Source of the DNA: an uncultured Campylobacter sp.
Lineage (GTDB): Bacteria; Campylobacterota; Campylobacteria; Campylobacterales; Campylobacteraceae
Direction of reading: 5' to 3'
Assembly (NCBI RefSeq): GCF_938045465.1
Contig: NZ_CALIBF010000036.1
Location: forward strand, 1 to 13,663
Length of the DNA: 13,663 nucleotides
Shown: in pieces, positions 7,357-13,663 of the stretch
How positions within the stretch are numbered: the first letter of the stretch is position 1
Layout: the number at the start of each line of letters is the position of its first letter
Notes under the pieces: generated by a model
Databases searched by the model: none
Told to the model about the DNA's origin: nothing
Seen by the model: the letters and a program-made list of their open reading frames with translations, nothing else
Made by a program: the position numbers and the translations under genes

Positions 7357-7881
7357 ATGGAAATTTTAGAAATTTTTGCAAACCGCAGAAGCGTAAGAAA
7401 ATACGCGCAGGGGTCGCTTGAGGACGAGGCGCTGGATAAAATTTTAAAAGCGGGTCTGCTTGCGCCGTCGGGGCATGCACGCCGCCCGTGGGAGTTCATC
7501 CTCGTGCGCGACAAACGGATGCTTGAACGGCTAAGCGCGTGCCGCAGCAGCGGAGCGGATATGCTAAAACAGGCTGCAGCCGCGATCGTCGTGATTGCAG
7601 ATGAGCAGAAGCAGGACGTCTGGATCGAGGACTGCTCGGTAGCGCTAGGCTACATGCACCTTGCCACAAGCACGCTAAATCTCGGCAGCTGTTGGGTGCA
7701 GGCAAGGCTGCGCGCCGCCGCGGACGGACGCAGCTGCGAGGAGTTTTTGCGCAAGGCGCTGGGCTTTCCGCCAAATTTCAAAGCAGAAGCGATACTGGTC
7801 CTCGGCGTACTGCAGCGCAGCCCGAGCCCTCACGATCTGCAGAAGTTAAATTTAAGCAAAATTCACAAAGAGAAATTTTAA
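7357..7881 (+). CDS. Nitroreductase-family FMN oxidoreductase
   Basis: A 174-residue protein of the short nitroreductase family (PF00881), which uses FMN and NAD(P)H to reduce quinones, nitro compounds or similar substrates. The N-terminal RRSVRKYAQG (residues 9-18) is the usual FMN-phosphate binding start. APSGHARRPWEFILVRD (36-52) matches the family's second conserved block, and CSVALGYMHLATSTLNLGSCWV (about 92-113) the central helix. Near the C-terminus GFPPNFKAEAILVLGV is the typical final strand. AAGGAG seven bases upstream supports the start. The NFACT gene follows after 5 bp, so the two are probably one transcript. The natural substrate is unknown. Confidence 0.88.
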   Translation: MEILEIFANRRSVRKYAQGSLEDEALDKILKAGLLAPSGHARRPWEFILVRDKRMLERLSACRSSGADMLKQAAAAIVVIADEQKQDVWIEDCSVALGYMHLATSTLNLGSCWVQARLRAAADGRSCEEFLRKALGFPPNFKAEAILVLGVLQRSPSPHDLQKLNLSKIHKEKF

Positions 7882-7886
7882 CGCGT

Positions 7887-9209
7887 ATGAAGTATCAAAA
7901 CTTGATTCAAATTTGCGAGTATCTACGCGCCAAACGCTTCCTTTCGCACATTAAGCGCGTAGGAGATAACCTTTTTAAAGTCTGCTTTGACGGCAACGAG
8001 ACGCTGTTTTTTGATATGAATAAATCAGGCTGCAATATCCACGAAAATGACGCTTTTACCGAAGGTAAGGTTTACGCGGCGCCCTTTGACGTGTTACTTG
8101 CCAAGCGCTTCGTAAAATCGCGCATCACTTCCGTTAGCGTGCCAGAAAATAATAGAATTCTATGCCTTAGCGTAAGCCAAAACGCAAGCTACAAAACCCA
8201 AAGCTCAAATATCTACTTCGAATTCACCGGGCGATTTACCAACGTAATAATCACCGACGAAAACGATGTGATTTTAGAGGCACTGCGACACTTCGAGACG
8301 GAATTTAGACAGATCAAGGTAGGAAGAAAACTCCGCCACCTACCGCCTGCAAATATTAAAGAAGCCCCCGTGCCAAAAATTTCGGATTTTAAAGCATTTT
8401 TTCGCGCGGAATTTAACGCGCTAAATGCGGATCGCTTAAACTCGCTCAAATCCGCAAAAATCACGGCGCTAAATAAAAAGCTAGACTCGGTGCGTGAGGC
8501 TTTAGGCTCTTTGCAAAGCAGCGCCGAACTACTGCGAAGCGCCGAGCTTTTAGGTGCGAAAGCTGCCTTGCTAAAAGAAAATATCTATAAAATTCCAACC
8601 AGCGCGCGAGAATTTACGCTGCAAAAAGGAGACGCCGAAGCGGTAGAATTTAAACTGCAAAAGCCTGCGAGTGCCACTTTGGGCGAGCTTTACTCCGAGG
8701 CAAAGCGTCTGCGCCAAAAGGCTGCAAATATACATATCGAAGAGCAAAATTTAAAGGAGAAACTCGCGTTTTATGAGAATTTAAAATCGCTCGTCCTTGC
8801 CGCACAGGACGCACACGAGATCGAAATTCTAATGCCCAAACGCACGCAAATTAAGCAAAAAAGCAAGGAAAAAAATAGCGAATACGTAGCGAACTTTTAT
8901 CTAGGAGATTTTAAAATCAGCGTCGGTAAAAACGAAAAAGGCAATGAGCTCTTACTAAAAAATAGCTCCAAGTCCGACTATTGGTTTCATCTTAAGGATA
9001 TTCCAAGCGCACACGTCATCGTAAAGACACATAAACAAAGTCTAAGCGAAGAGGTGATCGAATTCGCCGCTAAAATTTGCGTGAGCTTCAGTGCAAACGG
9101 CAGCGGAAAATATCTCGTCGATTACACCAAACGCCAAAATGTCAAAATCAACGAAGGCGCTTTCGTAAACTACGTAAATTTTAAAACAATCAGCGTTTTA
9201 AAGCCGTAA
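7887..9209 (+). CDS. NFACT (RqcH/FbpA-type) family protein
   Basis: A 440-residue member of the NFACT family, whose best studied members (bacterial RqcH, eukaryotic Rqc2) bind stalled 50S subunits and add alanine tails to trapped peptides; the older name is fibronectin/fibrinogen-binding protein. The N-terminal domain covers about 1-165, with RHFETEFRQIKVGRKLRHLPP near 134-154. A charged helical, probably coiled-coil region covers about 170-330. The C-terminal NFACT-R domain has DYWFHLKDIPSAHVIVK (364-380) and VDYTKRQNVKINEGAFV (411-427). At 440 residues it is shorter than the roughly 550-residue Firmicutes forms, so the middle domains are reduced. The ribosome site is weak and the gene starts 5 bp after the nitroreductase stop, pointing to coupling. 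I recall an NFACT gene close to cdsA-dxr in C. jejuni as well. Confidence 0.9.
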   Translation: MKYQNLIQICEYLRAKRFLSHIKRVGDNLFKVCFDGNETLFFDMNKSGCNIHENDAFTEGKVYAAPFDVLLAKRFVKSRITSVSVPENNRILCLSVSQNASYKTQSSNIYFEFTGRFTNVIITDENDVILEALRHFETEFRQIKVGRKLRHLPPANIKEAPVPKISDFKAFFRAEFNALNADRLNSLKSAKITALNKKLDSVREALGSLQSSAELLRSAELLGAKAALLKENIYKIPTSAREFTLQKGDAEAVEFKLQKPASATLGELYSEAKRLRQKAANIHIEEQNLKEKLAFYENLKSLVLAAQDAHEIEILMPKRTQIKQKSKEKNSEYVANFYLGDFKISVGKNEKGNELLLKNSSKSDYWFHLKDIPSAHVIVKTHKQSLSEEVIEFAAKICVSFSANGSGKYLVDYTKRQNVKINEGAFVNYVNFKTISVLKP

Positions 9210-9224
9210 TAAGCGAGCTTGCAG

Positions 9225-9230
9225 TATAAT
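9225..9230 (+). promoter_or_regulatory. Minus-10 box of cdsA-dxr
   Basis: Perfect TATAAT in the 49-bp gap between the NFACT stop and the cdsA start, without a clear minus-35 box. It would let cdsA-dxr be transcribed separately, with AAGGA placed about seven bases before the ATG. Confidence 0.55.
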
Positions 9231-9258
9231 TATTCAAAATAAATTCCAAGGAAATTCT

Positions 9259-10023
9259 ATGAAGCAAAGAATAATCACGGCAAGCATTTTACTCGCCGTA
9301 TTTTTGGCTCTAATTCTCATAAACGCTAGGTGGCTAAATTTCGCCGTATTTGCGCTGATACTCGTACTTGCGTTTTTTGAAAGCCTCAAATTATGGGATC
9401 TGGAGGAAACTAGCAAAAAGTGGCTCGCGCTGGCGATCGCGTTTTTTGCGCTGCTACCATTTACGCAGACCGATGAGCCTTTCGTCTCAGCGCTAAAAGT
9501 TAGCATCCTAATGATCCTATGCGTCGCCTCTGTCGTAGCCTTTACCAAGGGCCCCAGCCTAAAGATCACGCTTCCTTTCATCTATCCCGTTGCGCCGATA
9601 TTTTTTATGTGGGCGGCTTACGATGATTTTGGGGAAGTTTTTCACTTCGTTTGGCTGATCTTTATTATCGTAGCTAGCGATAGTGGCGCATATTTTATCG
9701 GTAGAGCCTTTGGCAAAACCCCGCTAAGCGCTAGCTCGCCGAATAAAACCGTAGAAGGCGTGCTAGGCGGTCTTGCGCTCGCGCTTATCGTTAGCCTCAT
9801 TTATGCGCGCATCTTTACCAATATGCCGCCACTTGAAATTTTAGGAAAAACCATCATCATAGCAATTTTTGGCGTGCTGGGCGATCTTTTTGAAAGCTAC
9901 CTAAAGCGCGCGGCGGGTCTTAAAGACAGCGGCGCACTCTTTCCGGGACACGGCGGGATCTTAGACCGCATCGACGGCTATATGTTCGGCGCAATCGCGA
10001 TGGCGATAGTCTATTCATGGTAG
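9259..10023 (+). CDS. cdsA: Phosphatidate cytidylyltransferase
   Basis: CdsA makes CDP-diacylglycerol from phosphatidic acid and CTP in the inner membrane, feeding all phospholipid synthesis. The 254-residue product has hydrophobic segments throughout (about 8-22, 27-41, 56-68, 80-95, 103-120, 128-140, 168-183, 197-210, 241-252). The block SDSGAYFIGRAFGKTPLS with SPNKTVEG (about 140-167) and the family signature SYLKRAAGLKDSG followed by FPGHGGILDRIDG (213-240) are complete, including metal-binding Asp and His residues. The stop overlaps the dxr start by 7 bp. Confidence 0.96.
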   Translation: MKQRIITASILLAVFLALILINARWLNFAVFALILVLAFFESLKLWDLEETSKKWLALAIAFFALLPFTQTDEPFVSALKVSILMILCVASVVAFTKGPSLKITLPFIYPVAPIFFMWAAYDDFGEVFHFVWLIFIIVASDSGAYFIGRAFGKTPLSASSPNKTVEGVLGGLALALIVSLIYARIFTNMPPLEILGKTIIIAIFGVLGDLFESYLKRAAGLKDSGALFPGHGGILDRIDGYMFGAIAMAIVYSW

Positions 10024-11102
10024 TTTTAGGCTCCACGGGCTCTATCGGCACAAACACCCTAGACGTAGCCGCGCGTAGCGGCAGTATGATCGAAGCGCTT
10101 AGCTGCGGGCGCAATATCAAGCTTTTAAACGAACAGATCGCAAAATTTCACCCAAAGTTCGTCTGTATCGCGGACGCACAGCAGAAAAGCGAGGTAGATC
10201 ACGAGCGCGTATTTTGCGGTGCGGATGGAATTTTGCAGATGCTTGCGGAGTGCAAAAGCACGACGGTCGTAAACGCGCTGGTAGGCTTTGCGGGCATGAT
10301 GCCCAGCCTAAAAACCCAAGAGCTCGGCAAAAGGCTCTGTCTAGCCAATAAAGAAAGTCTGGTCGTCGGCGGGAAATTTCTGCAAACGGATAAAATTTAC
10401 CCGATCGACAGCGAGCATTTCGGGCTGAAATTTTTACTTAGCAATGCCAAAATCCCCGTTTCGCGCCTAATCATCACGGCTAGCGGCGGCGCGTTTTACG
10501 ACGTTCCGCTAACGCAGCTAGACTCGCTCACGCCGCAAAACGCCCTCAAGCACCCCAACTGGAAGATGGGCGCGAAGATCACGATCGACAGCGCCACGAT
10601 GGCGAATAAGCTCTTTGAGGTGATCGAGGCGTTTTGGCTCTACGGCACGCGCGAGATCGATGCGCTCATCGAGCGCACCTCGCAGATCCACGCGCTGGTC
10701 GAATTCGCAGACGGCTCTACGACGGCGCACATTAGCAGGGCCGATATGCGGCTAGCCATCGCGCACGCGATGTTTAGCGGCGACGTACGGGAACAGATCA
10801 CCGCGCCCGTGGATCTGTGCGCTCTGCGACCGATAGAGCTTAAGCCGATCGACGAGATGAAATTTCAAATCTTTACCCTCAAAGACGCGCTGCTAGCGAA
10901 CCCCGATCTAGGCGTCGTCATCAACGCCGCAAACGAAGCGGGCGTAAATGCGTTTTTGCAGCAGCGGTGCCGCTTCACCGACATTGCGCGCGTCGTGCTG
11001 AAGTGCGCGGAGAAATTTAACTCGCCTAGCGTAACGGACGCAGACGCGCTTACGGCAGTGGATGCGAGCGTGCGAGCGTATGCAAACGAACTGCTGAAAT
11101 AA
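10017..11102 (+). CDS. dxr: 1-deoxy-D-xylulose 5-phosphate reductoisomerase
   Basis: Dxr converts DXP to 2-C-methyl-D-erythritol 4-phosphate with NADPH, the committed step of the MEP isoprenoid pathway. The NADPH motif GSTGSIG is at residues 5-11. ANKESLV (110-116) and PIDSEH (129-134; metal ligands Asp131 and Glu133) follow, then ASGGAFYD (155-162), HPNWKMGAKITIDSATMANK (179-198) with Glu201 as the third metal ligand. The 361 residues are shorter than the 398 of E. coli, but all catalytic blocks are present. The ATG overlaps the cdsA stop and has no clear ribosome site of its own, so translation is probably coupled. cdsA-dxr pairing is common in epsilonproteobacteria. Confidence 0.96.
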   Translation: MVVLGSTGSIGTNTLDVAARSGSMIEALSCGRNIKLLNEQIAKFHPKFVCIADAQQKSEVDHERVFCGADGILQMLAECKSTTVVNALVGFAGMMPSLKTQELGKRLCLANKESLVVGGKFLQTDKIYPIDSEHFGLKFLLSNAKIPVSRLIITASGGAFYDVPLTQLDSLTPQNALKHPNWKMGAKITIDSATMANKLFEVIEAFWLYGTREIDALIERTSQIHALVEFADGSTTAHISRADMRLAIAHAMFSGDVREQITAPVDLCALRPIELKPIDEMKFQIFTLKDALLANPDLGVVINAANEAGVNAFLQQRCRFTDIARVVLKCAEKFNSPSVTDADALTAVDASVRAYANELLK

Positions 11103-11123
11103 ATTTTTTAATCACGGGATTTA

Positions 11124-11132
11124 TGCTACAAT
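11124..11132 (+). promoter_or_regulatory. Candidate extended minus-10 promoter for the DUF3137 gene
   Basis: TGCTACAAT (TGn-TACAAT), 22 bp after the dxr stop, with a T run where a minus-35 would lie. It would give an approximately 150-nt leader that contains TGCGCC/GGCGCA (11216-11221 and 11228-11233) inverted repeats, whose role I cannot tell. Confidence 0.4.
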
Positions 11133-11289
11133 TTGAGCTTGGCGGCAAATTTCACTGCGCACGGCTCGCGCAAGTAGCCGTAAAATTTAGCGGCATCTAA
11201 ACAGCGCGCGCCTATTGCGCCGTATCGGGCGCAGATTTACGCTGTGCCGCAAGGTTGCGCCATTAAAATTTAATAAATAGAGGTTGGGC

Positions 11290-12264
11290 GTGGATATTAA
11301 AACCGTCATAGAGTTAGAAAAGCAGCGCAAGCAGCTTAAGAAAAGTCGCAAGCTTTGGAAAATTTTAAGTTATCTCGTAGCGTTTGCGGTATTTGGTCCG
11401 ATGCTCGCGCTCGCATTGATAATCATCTTTCGCAATTTTCCCAAGCTCGATCTCGGCGTAGAGAGTTTATTTCTTTTGGTTACATCTATTTTAGCAATAA
11501 TCGGCATGCAGGACAAATTTTACGAGTGGATTTTCGAGCGCAAAACCGAGCGGTTTGTGCTGCGATACAAAGAGCTTTATCTCAAGCCCTATATCGAGAG
11601 CCTGGGCTTTTCGTAAAAATGGGCGCACTTTTTCAGGAAAAAGAGGTGAGGCAGAGCGAGATATTTGACGGATTTGATAGATTTCGCGCGGACGATCTGG
11701 TTTACGCAAGCGCGGACGGAGTGGATTTTATGTTTTGCGATATAAGGCTGGAAAAGGAGACCGGCAGTGGAACTTCGTCGTTTTTTAAAAAGAGTTACAC
11801 TACATTTTTCGAGGGGCCTTTTTTTTGTGGCAAATTTTAATAAAAAAATTGGCTCCGATGTTTTTGTTTTTTCGGGCGCGGCGGCACCCACAGGCATAGA
11901 TTTGCCGCCGTCTGCACTACCGCGCAAGCTATGGAGCAGCCGCAAAATCCCGATAGATAACGCGGACTTCAATGCAAACTTTTCGGTTTATGCAAGCGAT
12001 ACGGTAGCGGCTATGTATGTCTTGACGCCCGCGCTGATGGAGAAAATTTTATCTCTTAAACAGCTCGTAAAATCGGATATCTCGCTGAGCTTTAAGCAAA
12101 ATAAAATTTATATCGCGATATCTCGCGGCGCCGATAGTTTCGAGCCGAGCTTGGATCAGCCGATACTCAATGCCCGCATCGCAAAGGATATCAAGGCGGA
12201 TCTGGACGCGATGCTGCAAATCGTAAAAATTCTAAAGTTGAATGAAAAAATTTGGACGTCTTAG
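11290..12264 (+). pseudogene. DUF3137-family membrane protein gene with two compensating frameshifts
   Basis: Three consecutive reading-frame pieces join into one DUF3137-like protein of about 325 residues. Piece one (11290-11616) has two hydrophobic segments (about residues 24-47 and 57-72) and RYKELYLKPYIESLGF. Piece two, in the next frame (about 11610-11820), has the family's middle part, QSEIFDGFDRFRADDLV. Piece three, back in the first frame to 12264, has GLFFVANFNK, FSVYASDTVAAMYVLTPALMEK and the C-terminal SFKQNKIYIAIS region. One missing T near 11608-11611 would restore the first junction; one base fewer at GGGGCC or at the eight T (11819-11826) would restore the second. I prefer the GTG at 11290 (AGAGG six bases upstream) to the TTG at 11284. 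Function of DUF3137 is unknown. Either a decayed gene, a phase-variable one, or base-call errors. Confidence 0.8.
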
Positions 12265-12392
12265 CCAGGCGCAAGGCGGAGAGGGCAAGCGAGCAAAATA
12301 AGACAGGGCAAGGCAAGGCGAGTAGATGAAACGAGGCGGGGCGAAGCAAAGCGACTAGATAAAACAAAGCGGAGCAGAATAAGGTAGGGCGA
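12262..12392. repeat. Purine-rich degenerate tandem repeat
   Basis: The plus strand is almost entirely A and G with scattered C and T. A unit of roughly 28-34 bp recurs: CAAGGCGAGTAGATGAAAC at 12314 and CAAAGCGACTAGATAAAAC at 12347 are 33 bp apart, with looser copies on both sides. Minus-strand open frames here (up to about 73 codons, Leu/Pro/Cys-rich) are products of the repeat and have no other coding sign. Confidence 0.65.
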
Positions 12393-12579
12393 AACACGTG
12401 AGTACCGCACAAGCGCGATAAATTCCACGCGGGATTGCAAAATTTTAGTAATGGGATAAAATTCCGCGCGCGATTGCGGCAAGATCGTGAAATTTCGCGT
12501 AGAATTTCGACGGCGTTTTACGTCGCGGCGAAATCTTATAGAGAATTTCGGCTGAATTTTACGAAAAATTAAAATTTGC
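12393..12579. other. Non-coding spacer with degenerate AAATTT/CGCG repeats
   Basis: No gene is seen. GATAAATTCCACGCGGGATTGC (12418) recurs in similar form about 37 bp later, and GAATTTCG motifs are repeated. CGACG (12508) and CGTCG (12521) form a weak stem without a T run, so no terminator is called. Confidence 0.5.
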
Positions 12580-12608
12580 TTGCTATTGAGAGATTTTTTT
12601 GATATACT
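12580..12608 (+). promoter_or_regulatory. Promoter of the tRNA-Val gene
   Basis: TTGCTA at 12580-12585, a 17-bp spacer and TATACT at 12603-12608: the best sigma-70 promoter in the window. Initiation would be near 12615, about 7 nt before the mature tRNA. Confidence 0.75.
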
Positions 12609-12621
12609 GCCGTTTCTTTTT

Positions 12622-12697
12622 GGCCCCGTAACTCAGTTGGTAGAGTGTCACCTTGACATGGTGGAAGTCGTTGGTTCGAGTCCAATCGGGACCACCA
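12622..12697 (+). tRNA. tRNA-Val (anticodon GAC)
   Basis: A 76-nt cloverleaf. Acceptor GGCCCCG/CGGGACC, D stem ACTC/GAGT, anticodon stem TCACC/GGTGG with loop TTGACAT (GAC, reading GUC and GUU valine codons), T arm GTTGG-TTCGAGT-CCAAT, discriminator A and an encoded CCA. One acceptor pair is mismatched, C3 with A70; a T at position 3 would repair it. All other elements are standard. Transcribed alone, with its own promoter; no obvious terminator follows. Confidence 0.96.
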
Positions 12698-12790
12698 CTT
12701 AAGTTATTTTCAAATTTTAATCACTTCATTTTCGCGCATAGCACCTGTCTTAAATTTAGTTATTCCGACCCCTTTCATTTTTATTTTAGA

Positions 12791-12796
12791 TATAAT
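12791..12796 (+). promoter_or_regulatory. Minus-10 box of the immunity-gene cluster
   Basis: Perfect TATAAT preceded by the T-rich tract TTTCATTTTTATTTTAGA, typical of Campylobacter promoters. The start near 12803 would leave a leader of about 85 nt before the first gene. Confidence 0.6.
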
Positions 12797-12815
12797 TTTT
12801 CCAGAAATATTATGA

Positions 12816-12882
12816 GATCGATTAGCCGATCGATAAGGTAAATTTTATCGGCAACCGATTAAATTTAGAAAGGAGTATCGGC
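12816..12882 (+). promoter_or_regulatory. Structured leader with competing hairpins before the immunity gene
   Basis: The repeat GATCGAT occurs twice (12816-12822, 12828-12834). A 12-bp inverted repeat with one mismatch follows: AAATTTTATCGG (12840-12851), CAA loop, CCGATTAAATTT (12855-12866), ending four bases before AAGGAG (12870-12875). CGATAA (12831) can alternatively pair with TTATCG (12845), and ATCGGC just after the ribosome site (12877-12882) can pair with GCCGAT (12826-12831). It may act at RNA level or as an operator; this is inference. Confidence 0.4.
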
Positions 12883-12887
12883 GATAT

Positions 12888-13139
12888 ATGGGGCAGTATG
12901 TTATAAAAACATTAGATTACTGCGCAGAAAAGGGACTGCAGCTACAATGGGAAAAGGACTTCGCGATCTCCGTCAATGCTCCAGGAAACGAAGTTACTAT
13001 AAGGGCGAATAAAAGCGGGCTTATATCTCTTGCCAGGCATTTGCTTACTTTAGCGCAAGATTCCGTGCCGAAACATTCGCATATACATCTGGATGAGTAT
13101 GATTCGCTTGAGGAAGGCTCGGCGGAACTTATAAACTAA
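12888..13139 (+). CDS. Imm32-family immunity protein
   Basis: An 83-residue protein that I recognise as the Imm32 family (PF15566), immunity proteins found beside polymorphic toxins, which neutralise a toxin delivered by kin cells or by the same cell. The key blocks are the N-terminal YVIKTLDY, NEVTIRANKSGLISLARHLL (about 34-53), VPKHSHIHLDEYDSLEEGS (about 60-78) and an aliphatic C-terminus. It covers the whole family length. AAGGAG is 12 bases before the ATG, longer than usual, and no closer in-frame start exists. Cytoplasmic, no signal peptide. No toxin gene precedes it, so it is either an orphan or belongs to one outside the window. It is more AT-rich than the genes left of the tRNA. Confidence 0.75.
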   Translation: MGQYVIKTLDYCAEKGLQLQWEKDFAISVNAPGNEVTIRANKSGLISLARHLLTLAQDSVPKHSHIHLDEYDSLEEGSAELIN

Positions 13140-13187
13140 AAAGATACCAAGCAATAAAGAGAAATTTATGCTGAAGAAAAGGCGACA

Positions 13188-13508
13188 ATGAGAGAAAAGC
13201 ACATTGTAGAGTTATTATCCTCCGCAATCGAAGGAGACGGGATCATATCCGTAGTATTTAAATTTTTCCATATAGATTGGGGATACACGCTAGAGGAGCT
13301 CGATCTAATTATAAATTTTGGTATAAAAAATGGCGATCTTCTTATAGAAGATATGCATGATGAAAACAAGCACTACGACAAAATAGATTGGCGGCTAGAT
13401 AATGTGTATCAAGAGATCGTTATGGTAGATATTTACAAATATATGCCATTGCTATTTTCCAAACATCCGACGGTACCGGATCCTTATAAGCAGTTCATTA
13501 CGGAATGA
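13188..13508 (+). CDS. Acidic small protein of unknown function, possible second immunity protein
   Basis: 106 residues, clearly acidic, rich in Ile, Asp and aromatic residues, without signal peptide or membrane helix. I recognise no family. GDGIISVVFKFFHIDWGYTLEELD (about 17-40) looks like a folded globular core. AAAAGG lies five bases before the ATG. A seven-codon mini-ORF (13168-13191) ends in an ATGA overlap with this start, which could couple translation. Size, acidity and position after an Imm32 gene are typical of immunity genes in tandem arrays, so I infer, without family evidence, an immunity-like role. Its stop overlaps the next ATG (ATGA). Confidence 0.6.
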   Translation: MREKHIVELLSSAIEGDGIISVVFKFFHIDWGYTLEELDLIINFGIKNGDLLIEDMHDENKHYDKIDWRLDNVYQEIVMVDIYKYMPLLFSKHPTVPDPYKQFITE

Positions 13509-13624
13509 AATTTGCGTATGACAGCACGGATAAAACTATAAAATTTAAAGGATCGGACGGTATGGCGCAAAACGTTATGAATAAAGCAGATCATAACGAA
13601 AAGGAGCAACGCAATGCTAGATAG
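13505..13624 (+). CDS. Hypothetical 39-residue protein
   Basis: ATG at 13505 overlaps the previous stop as ATGA, so it could be translated by re-initiation. The product is hydrophilic and Lys/Asp/Asn-rich (starts MKFAYDSTDKTIKFKG) with no motif. Its last codons overlap the ribosome-bound start of the next gene by 11 nt. It could be a true small protein or the remnant of a larger protein such as a toxin tail; evidence is only position and an open frame. Confidence 0.35.
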   Translation: MKFAYDSTDKTIKFKGSDGMAQNVMNKADHNEKEQRNAR

Positions 13625-13663
13625 AATTGCCTCTTTTTTGACAGGCATAATGTGCTTCTTATA
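13614..13663 (+). CDS. Start of a gene cut by the right edge, hydrophobic N-terminus
   Basis: AAGGAG (13601-13606) is seven bases before an ATG at 13614, a better ribosome site than that of the 39-codon ORF it overlaps. The 16 visible residues begin MLDRIASFLTGIMCFL, which could start a membrane segment or signal peptide. Nothing more can be said. Confidence 0.5.
   Translation, partial: MLDRIASFLTGIMCFL

Noticed and set aside
7496..7774. A 92-codon minus-strand frame opposite the nitroreductase gene and similar frames opposite ilvD and leuC
   Set aside because: They are antisense shadows of clearly recognised genes in GC-rich coding DNA.
11600..11625. Programmed minus-1 frameshifting between the first two pieces of the DUF3137 gene
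   Set aside because: No X-XXY-YYZ slippery heptamer is in frame (codons GGC TTT TCG TAA), and a second opposite shift would also be needed.
12191..12482. Two 73-codon minus-strand frames rich in Leu, Pro, Cys and Phe
   Set aside because: They are translations of the purine-rich repeat, overlap the end of the DUF3137 gene and lack ribosome sites.
12680..12697. Search for a second copy of the tRNA 3' end as an attachment-site repeat
   Set aside because: I see no copy to the right within the window; the window ends too soon to judge.

Overview
The window looks like chromosomal DNA of a Campylobacter from the relatively GC-rich, non-thermotolerant side of the genus (C. gracilis / showae / rectus-like; this is inference). 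The signs are the AAATTT-rich codon and spacer style, extended TGC-TAWAAT minus-10 boxes without clear minus-35 boxes, and the order NFACT gene - cdsA - dxr.

Left part (1-3573, all minus strand): a four-gene operon in which every junction overlaps. It encodes a Tat-exported solute-binding protein, an inner-membrane permease and an ATPase of the nitrate/sulfonate/taurine/thiamine-precursor ABC class. The fourth gene is easily missed: an open frame of at least 380 codons that runs off the left edge. Its product has seven 16-residue Cys-containing repeats followed by an Asn/Ser/Gln-rich region with KNSD-type repeats. I recognise no family for it.

Middle (3700-7260): ilvD on the plus strand and a stand-alone, short-type leuC on the minus strand converge on a 550 bp gap. 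The gap holds a good terminator for ilvD and no convincing gene. Both enzymes are Fe-S dehydratases of branched-chain amino acid synthesis.

Centre right (7300-11100, plus strand): a short nitroreductase-family gene coupled to an NFACT (RqcH/FbpA-type) gene, then cdsA and dxr, which overlap by 7 bp.

Right part (11100-13663): a DUF3137-family membrane-protein gene broken by two compensating single-base frameshifts, the second next to a run of eight T. After it come purine-rich degenerate repeats and a tRNA-Val(GAC) gene with its own promoter and an unusual C3-A70 acceptor mismatch. Directly downstream of the tRNA the base composition becomes visibly more AT-rich and a small-gene cluster starts: an Imm32-family immunity protein behind a structured leader, an unknown acidic 106-residue protein, a 39-codon ORF and the start of another gene cut by the window edge. 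This resembles the edge of a polymorphic-toxin immunity island at a tRNA gene, although no toxin or integrase is visible.

The most unusual items are the hidden repeat-protein gene in the transporter operon, the doubly frameshifted DUF3137 gene and the leader of the immunity gene.
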